64,000 bases of DNA, taken from NCBI GenBank assembly GCA_029948255.1, contig JALIZF010001867.1, positions 124,001-188,000 of the forward strand. The letters are read 5' to 3'. Under the pieces are notes generated by a model, which worked only from the letters and a program-made list of their open reading frames with translations, was not told where the DNA came from and searched no databases. The translations under genes and the position numbers were made by a program. Below are positions 47,007 through 56,695 of the stretch, piece by piece. Source of the DNA: Telmatactis stephensoni. Taxonomy: Eukaryota > Cnidaria > Anthozoa > Actiniaria > Isophelliidae. The stretch's first letter is position 1. The number at the start of each line of letters is the position of its first letter.

Positions 47007-49215
47007 ATGATCAGGAATTTCTGCAGATTTCTCCTTGGTGGAGAACGATTCAAGCTGCAAACAATAATTGTTAAAAAGCTTAAGAAACAGCAAGTCAGGC
47101 AAGCTAAAGGAGATTTCAGTCTATTCAAGCGAATTGTAGATCAGTGCCTCGATGTCAAAATGGAACAGGAAGGTCAGGCTGGGAAAATTTCGTCGGATGA
47201 ATTCAAAGCAATACTAAGCCCTGAGATAATGACAGTGTCGTCTGCGTTTATTGATGAAGGGTATGATTTAAGAATTGTTGGGGGAGCTGTAAGAGATTTG
47301 CTTTGTGGAATGGAACCCAAAGACATTGACCTATCTACCAATGCAACCCCACCTGAAATGATAGGAGTTTTCAACAAGCACAAAATTCGTTACATTGAAA
47401 CAGGACTTCAGCATGGAACTCTAACTGCTCATATCAATAAAAAAGACTTCGAGGTCACCACTTTGAGAATTGATGTTGAGACAGATGGTAGGCACGCCAA
47501 GGTAGAGTACACCAATGACTGGAGGCTAGATGCAGCACGCAGGGACCTAACAATCAATGCCATGAGCCTAGAGCTAAATGGTACCTTATTTGATTACTTT
47601 AATGGTAAAGAAGATCTTAAAGAACACTGTGTAAGATTTGTAGGTGATCCACGGTCTAGGATTGAAGAAGATTATCTAAGAATTTTAAGGTACTTTAGAT
47701 TTTATGGAAGAATAGCTTCTTCACCAGATCAGCATGAAGAAAAGACATTACAAGTAATTAGGGATACAGCAGATGGACTGAAGATGATTTCTGTGGAGCG
47801 TATCTGGATTGAATTATCCAAGATACTCATAGGAAACCATGCTCCTAGTTTGTTAAGACACATTTATGATCTTGGTGTGGCTAACAATATTGGTGAGTTT
47901 CTTCAATATAATAATGAAGATAAATAAATTTTAAGATGTGCAATTTATATAAAAACTAAGGAGTGGTGAACAGCTAAAGTGAGACAAACTACAGAGAAAC
48001 AAAAATGCATGCCAATGGTCGTTAAATGTAAAATTCTTTCACTTCACTTAGAGAGATTTAAAGGATTACTCAATATCTCAAAATTATGGGTGGTACATAG
48101 CAGAGAACTGTGACAGTGTTGTATAGCTTGTTTCAAGTTTTTCTGCTTTGCAAAATATCTGCCTCAACTCACCATTTTTCTGCTTGAGCATATGCTAAGT
48201 GTTGTCATCAGTCATATATCATCAGTTGCTAGGTAACAATCTTCTCCTACTGTCATGGCTAGGTGCCACTTAGCACCACATGCTTTTGCCACATTGATGT
48301 TACTTAGTAATAAGCCCACTGTATAATTCAGGTCCTGCAAATAGAACAAAAAAATTTTCAGTGATTATGGAAAGATCTTTGAAGGTCCTTCCATGATTGT
48401 GTCACACCTGTACCATGGTATTTTAGCTCTATTCTTCAATTGCAATCATTCCAAGAAGAATGAATTGAACAAAAGATATGGTAGCCATGTTGGGCAAAAG
48501 CAAACCAACATGGCTGGCAATGTCTTTTGTTCAATTTGCTCTCCTGGGAATGATTGCAATCCAACAATGCATGATCTTGTGCGCATTGACTATGAATTGT
48601 GCTGTGGGTTTGAAAGCCATGTAGAATCTATTCTATTTGCACAACACCCTTATGATATAAATGAATATTTACAAAGATTAATATTTTTATTATTTAGGTC
48701 TTCCAAAATATACAGAAGCAAACATGTCAGAATTTGCTAGAGCTTGGAATGAAAGTCAGATCCATAAACTCCAACCAGTCAGTTTGCTTTGTGCACTTGT
48801 CAATACTGCTTATGAAGCTGAGCTTTTAGCTAGGAAACTTAAACTTTCCAATGCTGAAAGAAATCTTGGAAAGTTTGTGACAGAACACAGGGAACCCAAG
48901 GTTCATGAGCACCCATTAAAACCATATCAGGATATGCTTGTCTCAAGTCCTAGTGCACAGTCCAAGGAAACACTTCGTGGTCACATTGTGGAGCTTCTTC
49001 ATTATCAAGGATGTCATGAACTTGGGAAGAAAATTTCAAGTTGGATAATTCCATATTTTCCTTTGACTGGTGATCATTTGAAGAAGTATGGATTGAAGCC
49101 TGGACCTGAATTTGGGAGGACATTGAGTCAGCTGAAGCAGATTTGGAGGGATAGTTATTATGTTGCCAATGAAGAAGATTTGCTGGATAGGATCAAACAC
49201 ATTGTTAAAAACTAA
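47007..49215 (+). CDS. TRNT1: CCA-adding tRNA nucleotidyltransferase
   Basis: TRNT1 adds the 3' CCA to tRNAs in mitochondria and in the nucleus/cytosol. Exons 47007-47892 and 48698-49215 join in phase 1 (ATTG|GTGAGT, TTATTTAG|GT), giving about 467 aa against 434 in human. Seen: the class II core RIVGGAVRDLL with the metal-binding DID (D106, D108), RRDLTINAM, RIEEDYLRILRYFRFYGR, and DPL/HPLKPYQDML in the C-terminal part. The N-terminus MIRNFCRFLLGGERFKLQ is basic and hydrophobic, as expected for mitochondrial import. A second in-frame Met (residue 52, position 47160) precedes the conserved core and could start the non-mitochondrial form. The intron carries a foldback element. Confidence 0.97.
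48436..48562. mobile_element. CCAACATGGC-family foldback in the TRNT1 intron
   Basis: ATTGCAATCATTCCAAGAAG ... GGTAGCCATGTTGG pairs with CCAACATGGCTGGC ... GGGAATGATTGCAAT. TTGAACAAAAGATATGG matches the spacer motif of the other family members. Arms are about 55 bp. Confidence 0.85.
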
Positions 49216-49429
49216 GTAAACCTTACAGATCCAACATAGTCCCTCAATATTGAAGATACTAAAAAAATAATGTTAGATATGTATGTTTGCATCTATGAGT
49301 GTGAAAAAACTGAATCCAGACAGGATTTTGGATTTTAAGCTGTGACCTTTTGAGTACTGGTCAGAATTATACCAGGAATTGACATGAACAACCATATCTA
49401 ATATCTTTCCAGGTGACAATTCCAAAAGG

Positions 49430-49622
49430 TGTAGTTCCAGAAAATATCCATACTCCCACTATGGAGGAAATTTGTAAATGGACCCCCACCCCCACCCTTC
49501 CCCCATCCTCTGGAACTTCCATTTTTCTTCCATACAAGCTCTCTAATTTTATTCTTTCTCTATCCAGAATTTCCAATTCCCTCCATAGTAGTGGGGGTAT
49601 GGATATTTTTCTGGAACTACAC
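49430..49622. mobile_element. Foldback MITE in the TRNT1 3' flank
   Basis: GTAGTTCCAGAAAATATCCA at the left pairs with TGGATATTTTTCTGGAACTA at the right; ACTCCCACTATGGAGG pairs with CCTCCATAGTAGTGGGGGT. Arms are about 45 bp. Confidence 0.87.
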
Positions 49623-49925
49623 AATGCTATTCATTAACTCTGTAAGGGTACTGAGCCATGTGCACTTCGTCTGCAGGAACTTTTAAATTGCACAATAGAT
49701 TTGTTTTATGCTACTTTGTAGTTCTGCTTATGGGGTTTCATCAGTGGAAAGTGGGTTCCCTGTGCCTTGATTTTAACCTCTAGCTCAGGAAACCTGCTTA
49801 TCAGACATCTGCTTTGTTTGGATAAACCCTGTAAGTTTTGCCACAGATTGTCTTCGATTGGTGTAAAAGAATGTGAAATTAATATTTAGTGAAGAAAATA
49901 ATGTATAACATTAACTTTATTTACC

Positions 49926-49931
49926 AATAAA
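49926..49931 (+). terminator. Candidate TRNT1 poly(A) signal AATAAA
   Basis: AATAAA about 710 nt downstream of the TRNT1 stop, within TTACCAATAAACTGG. Motif only. Confidence 0.3.
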
Positions 49932-50894
49932 CTGGTTGTTTTGGGGGGCTGGATGTGTCTGCCAGCATACCAGAGTAACTAGTCCAGACTTGGTATGTTT
50001 ATAAAAAGTCTTTGCCAGCTGTGCTGTGTTGTGTTATGCTATTCTATGTCACAGCTAAAATTTGGATCAAAAGGCATCACCATTGGCCAATCAAAATATT
50101 GCAACAGTGCAGCACAACAGACTTTCAACAGACTAATGGAAAGGTACTGAGTTTGATTCCAAGTGACCTTGCACTTTTAGCTTGACTTAATTCACTCCAA
50201 TCTGGGTTGCTTTGATAAGCTTAAATATCTGTAAAACAGAGTGCTAATGCACAGAGGAGGGACTCAGTGGGCATCAGGTTCCAGTCAGTTACTCTGGCTG
50301 TCACCTGTTACTGAATAAAATAAGGTCTTTCACTTTACTTGAAGCATAATAAATATTGCATCAAAATTTTCTGATGGATGTGAAATTGGTACTTTCCCCT
50401 GGTGTTTTTTTTGCCAGCAATTTTATTGACTGAATTCAGTTAACAGGGTACTCCAAGCGAGTAGAATTTTAAAAAAGCATGGAGCAGCTTTCCTATTTTC
50501 CTATTGATTACTGAGTTACAGACATGGCACTAATCGTGGTCATGTCAGAGCGGCGTAAGTTTCTTACTCATACGAAAAATGCTACAGTGTCCAGAGTGAT
50601 TGTTTTTTCTATGTTCGATTGGCTACATGAAAAAGCTTTTTTTCGCCCATTGTTTTAGACATGACTTCAATCTGAAATACTTAGAGTTACGGACAATCCT
50701 TCTCGCCTGCAATGAAAGGGGAATATAAAACACCTATAAATATGAGTGACTAATTTTACACTTTTTCACTTTCTGCACACGGACTTTGATAACGCTGTAT
50801 TTATACAACAATATATTTTGAGAAATGACGCTCATCCCACGTGTGAATGCCATTAGCAGGTGATACGTAAACGCGCTATGTGGACTGGAACCAG

Positions 50895-50930
50895 TGACGT
50901 CATGGTGGTAACAGGAAGGCGAAGGGGCGG
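50895..50930 (+). promoter_or_regulatory. CRE (TGACGTCA) and GC box upstream of Ral
   Basis: A full cAMP-response element palindrome TGACGTCA at 50895-50902 and a GGGGCGG at 50924-50930 lie 115-150 bp before the Ral start codon, where a core promoter is expected. Motif match only. The dispersed foldback family also carries GACGTCA, so a chance or repeat origin is possible. Confidence 0.45.
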
Positions 50931-51045
50931 TTGCTGTTGAATACTATCGGTTTTCTTCCTTGCATTGTCAACTCGAAAGAATTGAAGAATTGTACATCAT
51001 TTACAGTGGATTTATTGGTTTTGGGTACTCAATACTCTTCTCAGT

Positions 51046-51908
51046 ATGTCCAAGACTAAGGAGAAGCAGTTAGGGCTTCATAAAGTTATTATGGTTGGAA
51101 GTGGAGGCGTTGGAAAGTCAGCTTTGACTTTGCAATTTATGTACGAGGAGGTGAGTTTGTACTCAGTACGAGCTGGGATGTTTAGTGTTTTACAAATTAT
51201 TCTGTTATTTTTGGTATTGAAGAAGAAAGCGATTTAGCAAGAAGTAATTCGTAATTTATTTTAGTTGAGAAATTAATGGAATTATTTAAAATACTCGTGT
51301 TGAATTGATTGATCGCAGTTGACGCGAACCAGCCCAACCCTTCGTTAAAAATCACAAGACCATAACATTGATCGACTTTTGATTTTTTTTTCTGTGTCTC
51401 TTCCTAGTTTGTAGAAGACTATGAACCCACCAAAGCTGATAGCTATCGTAAGAAAGTGATGCTAGATGGAGAGGAGTGCCAAATCGATATTCTAGACACC
51501 GCAGGACAAGAAGATTATGCTGCCATTCGAGACAACTACTTCAGGAGTGGTGAAGGATTTCTATGTGTCTTTTCGATAACTGAACAGGAATCATTTACAG
51601 CTACCACCGAGTTTCGTGAGCAAATTCTTCGAGTTAAATCCGGAAACGACAGTATACCTTTTCTTTTAGTTGGCAACAAAGCGGATTTGACAGACAAGAG
51701 ACAAGTCACCAGCGAAGAGGCTCTGGAGAAAGCACAAGAATGGAATGTACCTTACGTGGAAACTTCGGCCAAAACTAGAGCGAACGTTGATAAAGTTTTC
51801 TTTGATTTGATGCGAGAAATCAAGTCACGAAAAATGGACGATGGCACCAAGCCGGGAAGAACAGGGAAGAAAAAGAAGAAGAAGGGCAAAAAATGCATGA
51901 TATTGTGA
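51046..51908 (+). CDS. RAL: Ral family small GTPase
   Basis: Ral GTPases act downstream of Ras/RalGEFs in exocyst-dependent secretion and cell migration. Coding exons 51046-51150 and 51408-51908 join in phase 0 (GAGGAG|GTGAGT, CTTCCTAG|TTTGTA) to give 201 aa, close to the family's 206. Seen: P-loop GSGGVGKS (18-25), the Ral-specific effector loop [42 protein letters not shown], a polybasic KKKKKKGKK and a CMIL prenylation box, whose last Leu predicts geranylgeranylation. The effector YEPTKAD distinguishes Ral from Ras and Rap. There is only one cysteine in the tail. No frame break. Confidence 0.97.
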
Positions 51909-52392
51909 TGCAGAATTTCTTGGCTATATACATACTGATGGAGCTGGGATTCGTCGATAGCGTGTTTCTTCTTTGTTTGTTTTTTTCCTGTATAATGAGA
52001 TTGCAACACCAAAATTGTTATTCCATTGATAACAATGTTATCAAGTTTTATTTAACAATGAATTCAATATAAACAACATAGAAAACGTGATCTAGCCCTT
52101 CATAATCTGATTAGCACAACAAGCATTCGCAATATTTTGCTCGGGTATAATTATTTCATAATGTACATTTTACAGTATTTTAATGTTTTCTTAACAAAAA
52201 TGCGCCAATGACCATTAACAATGCTATTATTAACCACAAGACATAGTAGGAATACAAGGAAATAGTTGAGTTAGTCATATCCGTATTGCTACTTCCTAGG
52301 TCAATATGTTAATTATTCAACAACTTTAGTAAAGATAGGTCGTCAGCCTTGCTATAACTGCCATAATTTCTGATTAGTTGGCAGTTTCAAAA

Positions 52393-52406
52393 AATAAAGA
52401 AATAAA
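52393..52406 (+). terminator. Candidate Ral poly(A) signals
   Basis: Two AATAAA hexamers (52393-52398 and 52401-52406) lie about 490 nt after the Ral stop. Motif only. Confidence 0.35.
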
Positions 52407-52639
52407 TAAGGCTTCCTTAAAGATGCCATGGTAAATAATCATGTAATATACCATTACTTTATTTACAGAATTGTATGCGACTGCAGACACCTCATTCCAA
52501 TGTGTCTTCCAGGAGTTTGTACAATCTCCACACAATGATATAGAGATGTATATTAAAGTGTCAAATTAAAATTATATTCTGCGATTCAACTTCTTATTGA
52601 GACTTTAACCGAAATTTCATTTTGCTATCTAATGTATAA

Positions 52640-52815
52640 ACAGGAAAAAAAGGTCAATTCCCAACTTGGGGTTTTCCTGGATCTAATCTGGGAATCTGTT
52701 CTATTTTACTTGGGAAATCTGTAATACCCAAACTTGTAAAAATAGAACAGATTCCCAGGTTAGACCCAGGGAAGCCCCATATTTGACCAAAGTTGGGAAT
52801 TGACGTTTTTTCCTG
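52640..52815. mobile_element. Foldback element
   Basis: CAGGAAAAAAAGGTCAATTC at the left pairs with GAATTGACGTTTTTTCCTG at the right; AATCTGGGAATCTGTTCTAT pairs with ATAGAACAGATTCCCAGGTT. Arms are about 75 bp. Confidence 0.87.
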
Positions 52816-53229
52816 TGATATATCAATTTTTATCTGCCTTCACTGTTGATTGTTATAAGGCAGAATTATAATGACTCAAAGTAATATGAAACTACCATTA
52901 GTTGAATTGTAAACTTTTCAAGGTACCAGAGATCATTTTCACAATCGCCTTCTAAACTGTCAACTATAGCAGAATCTGTATGAGTGTAAAATGGACCATG
53001 CTATGCCATGATTGTGTAAGTGCATGCCATGTCTATAAAAGGGTTTGAAATTATTGTAGTGTGAAATCTACTCTGTGAGTGTTAGTACTGTGCTGAATTC
53101 TCTACCTGTGTGATATACTTCATCTGATGCACACAAAAAGGAATTAGAACGAGTATAGGCATAAAACTCTAAACCTTTTTTTTGAATGACTGCATTTTAT
53201 GCTAATGCAGATAGCCTTGTCTTGATTCC

Positions 53230-53457
53230 TTAGTATGAGGAAAGAGAAGTATATCTTCAAAACTGGTTAATTGTAGATAGATCAGTGATACACAGAAAAA
53301 ATGTTTGACAAAACAACTCCAAATTGCATTACAACCCTTTCCCTGAGGAAAGAGAAGCATATCTCCAAAATTGGCTATAAATAGTAGATAGAGAAAAGGA
53401 ACTTCTGATACACAGAAAAATAAAATAAATCCAAATTCCATTACAATAGGCCTTTCC
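53230..53457. repeat. Two-copy tandem repeat, unit about 115-120 bp
   Basis: TGAGGAAAGAGAAGTATATC...TGATACACAGAAAAA...CCAAATTGCATTACAA is repeated as CTGAGGAAAGAGAAGCATAT...TGATACACAGAAAAA...CCAAATTCCATTACAA. Confidence 0.8.
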
Positions 53458-54178
53458 TGAATTTGAATGACATGATCATGAAAAAGCTGGGATGGATGGA
53501 ATCTAATACATTTATTGTATTTTATTCACCCCAACCTTAACTTAAATCTGTTGTTTTATGGTTAGTCATGCAAATATTGGGAAAGGTCTATAAATAAGTA
53601 ATGTTTATAGAATGAGTGGCTGTGTTATATCAGTATATAGATCAGAGTCAAAGGCAAGGATCTTTAGACCTGATATAACAGACAGGAATTCTATTGCCCA
53701 ACCTTCAAAACAATTTTTGTTGATTTTGGATAAACAAATCGGCTTAATATGTTCAAAATTACATGTGACAGGACTGCCATGTGCACAGTGACCTTCACTA
53801 CATCCAACTCTGAAAGGCTTTCCGATTACATTAATAGAAAGAACGTGTGTTAATACTGGCAAACTTTTTTAGTACTGTGCAAGGTCCATGGTCCGACACT
53901 TATTGAGACCCTGAGCAGGGTGATATAGAAGTGATGTTTTATGCATGAGGTCTATATTGTCAAGAATAAAGGAAACTGAATGAACTGAATGGAAAGCTGA
54001 TTCTGTCAGTTTGTTTGCTCATTAATTATTAATGAGTTTTAGAACATTACTGATTGAAAATGGCAAGGTGAAATCAAAGTTGAAATTGCTACAAGGATTA
54101 GAATATTTCCTCACAATCTATTATTAATAAGTTTCAAAGTAAAAACATACTACAATATATCTGTCAAGACCATCATGC

Positions 54179-54522
54179 TAGAGTGATCGCGCACTCAATT
54201 AACCCGTGAAAAAGTACAAAATCTAAAGAGTACTGAATAGTACAAAATCCTTTGTTTTCCCGCACATTGTTTAATAGTGATATTTTTATTTTTTATTGTT
54301 TAATAGTGATATTTTTGATATTTTCTTTTTTTTTTTTTTTTTTTTTTTTTAACAATTTTTTTTTAGAGTGATCGCACTTAATCCGTGAAATTGTACTAGC
54401 TACTGAATAATACATAATACCAAATAGCTAGCACTATCAAACAATGGAAAACAAAGGACTTTGTACTATTTAGTACTATTTAGATTTTGTACTTTTTCAC
54501 GGGTTAAGTGCGATCACTCTAA
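54179..54522. mobile_element. Tandem or nested MITEs with TAGAGTGATCGCACTTAA ends
   Basis: TAGAGTGATCGCGCACTCAA with CCCGTGAAAAAGTACAAAAT begins at 54179. A second start TAGAGTGATCGCACTTAATC lies at about 54364, and the right end GGGTTAAGTGCGATCACTCT at about 54520. The first copy is interrupted by T-rich sequence including a T22-like run (about 54328-54350). It shares ends and core with the element at 14445-14595. Confidence 0.8.
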
Positions 54523-54807
54523 GTACAATCACTCTAACACCATGCAAGTTCAATTTTGTACAATTAATTTGGACTTCATTAAGGCCAGGAGTTTTTACAT
54601 AATGGACGGAAGACTCCATGTAAAAGTGAATGTGGAAATGGATAATGTTGTTTTTTGAAACCCCTGAAAAATCGTGATTATTAACTGAATGATAATAGAT
54701 TCAATTCCAAGTTAGTTCCATAATTCCAGAAAATATGACAGGAACAAATGGTAGCCATTTTAGAGGCAAGAAGTACTAATTCTAGTGGCTAACGGTCAGG
54801 GACGTAG

Positions 54808-54849
54808 GAGCGCAATTTTTGGTAGGGATCCCTACCAAAAATTGCGCTC
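54808..54849. repeat. Perfect 42-bp palindrome
   Basis: Each half is GAGCGCAATTTTTGGTAGGG plus A, and the two halves are exact complements centred on GGGATCCC with no spacer. Confidence 0.95.
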
Positions 54850-54974
54850 ACGTGTACTTATTCTGTGAAACTGTGTAAGATATAAAATAAAAATACAGCT
54901 GCAGTACATACTTCAAATGTACTTCAATGAGGGAGTCTTTTTAATTACTAGAAGTACAAATAAAGTACTTGTAT

Positions 54975-55660
54975 TTGTAAGCTACTGACAATTGAGTTTA
55001 ATGTCAAGCGATTGAAGAGGAGAAATAGTATAAGACTGTATCATCAGCATAAAGGGTCGCTTGACTATGTTGGACAACGTTTGGTAGATCATTACATTTT
55101 GTAATGTGATAAAGAGGAGCGGACCAAGAATGCTTCCTTGTGGCACACCAAGATTACATGGTAATGGCTCTGACAGTTCTCGACCACAGGACATTGCGTA
55201 AACTAATCTTGATGACAGATAAGAATCAAACCATTTAAGATCATCCTCACAGACACCACCAACATAAAGTTCAGTTCAGCAGAATCGAGTGGTTAACTAT
55301 GTCAAAGGCCGCTTTTGACAGTTCCAAGAAGACGGCTCCACATAACTTTCCATTGTCCATGCTACGAAGAATGTCATCCTGTAAAGCTGGCTAATGCAGT
55401 TCAGTGATGTTGACCATTTAGGGCGAAAGTCAAATTGCATGTTGGAGAGCAAATTATTCGGCATACTCAGGTATTCGAAGAGTTGAAGATGGACAGCTTT
55501 TTCAAGGATTTTACCAGGAGCCCGCAATAACTTATGGGCTCCTGATTTTACTCAGTATGTGAAGAACAGAAATCGGTCGATAGTTTGTGGCATCATTTCT
55601 GTTACCTGGTTTAAACAGGACTGTAACTTTAGCACATTTCCAGATTGAAGAAAATGAATA
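54975..55660 (-). pseudogene. Degraded non-LTR (LINE) reverse transcriptase fragment
   Basis: Reading the minus strand across several frames gives, in order, NYRPISVLHILSK, KILEKAVHLQLFEYL, NNLLSNMQFDFRPKWST, ELSKAAFDIVNHSILLN, GVPQGSILGPLLF and ATLYADDTVL. These are the RT motifs up to the catalytic YADD box of LINE-type retroelements. Frameshifts and stops separate the blocks, and no endonuclease domain was seen. This is an old, truncated copy that should be inactive. Confidence 0.88.
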
Positions 55661-56467
55661 TATCATTAATGATGCTTGATGGATAAATTAATTGACGTTT
55701 GTAAATACTTTAGATCGTTATTCATTCCCTGATGATGGACAGTCCGAAAGCTTGGAATAAACAGTAAAATTAAACTAATAACGTGGAAGAAGATGTTTCT
55801 AGAAGCACGGGAGCTGATATTTTTCAGTATGCACAGCCAGTGAAGTCATCTGATCGTGATTCCCCAGTCTTATCAACATCTTATTAGTATTTTCTCATCT
55901 TTCGAGGTACGCAAGTGCGTATGTAAAGCCCGCCGCACAGTGAGGAAACTGCGTGAGGAAACTACAAATGAGTGGATCACGAGACTTGGTCGGTCGGAAC
56001 TAGAATCGTCAGTTTGCAAGCGTGAAGGGCAAGTAAGTTAGACGGAAGGGGGAAATTTTTCATAGCAAGTGCCTCGGGATATCACCGCTGTGCAAACTCA
56101 GTACAGGCCTGTGCAAGAAAGTTTGGCATTTTTGACATATAAGTTCTTGATTGATCTTTTTTTTCTTTCGGTTTGTTTGTTGTTTATTTGTTTGTTTGTT
56201 TTAAGAGTACGGATGATTACAGATGTCTATAGCTACGTAAAAAATGTCCCAAAATGGTTCATTTATGCATTACGAAATTGCTTTTTCTCTTAGCTCCCAG
56301 TTTGAAGGAAGATGACCCTATTGATCACAAATATACACAGTTTAACAATACGAAGATTTTATTTTCTTCAGTAAAATTCGTTTACAGTCAATCGACTTCA
56401 AAACTTATCTATTTCAATTCACCTCCAATTCTACGAATTTATCACTTCAGTTAATTTCAGTTAAAGC

Positions 56468-56473
56468 TTTATT
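56468..56473 (-). terminator. LASP poly(A) signal (AATAAA on minus strand)
   Basis: TTTATT on the plus strand reads AATAAA on the minus strand, about 220 nt past the LASP stop. Another lies near 56357. Confidence 0.45.
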
Positions 56474-56695
56474 GGATTATCAAGCACAGTTCCTTTCACA
56501 GTTGTAGTTTTATCTTTAATAGGACGGGATAGAAATGGCTACTCAGTGTGACTTACACGGGGTATTGAATACTTTCGTCATTTTGTCTGTGTATCTTTAT
56601 CATAATAATTCTTTGCTTTTCTTTATATTTTTCAACTAGTCGTAGACTTTAAAATGCGCAGGACTCTGTTTGATTCAAAACTTTTGTTCGCACAA

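Larger units (their letters stand above)
49216..51045. other. Intergenic, TRNT1 to Ral
   Basis: TRNT1 3' flank with a foldback at 49430-49622, an AATAAA at 49926-49931 and the Ral promoter region. No other gene seen. Confidence 0.6.
51909..56695. other. Intergenic, convergent Ral and LASP
   Basis: Contains the Ral 3' UTR, a foldback at 52640-52815, a tandem duplication at 53230-53457, MITEs at 54179-54522, a 42-bp palindrome at 54808-54849 and a reverse-transcriptase relic at 54975-55660. No intact gene was found. Confidence 0.65.
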
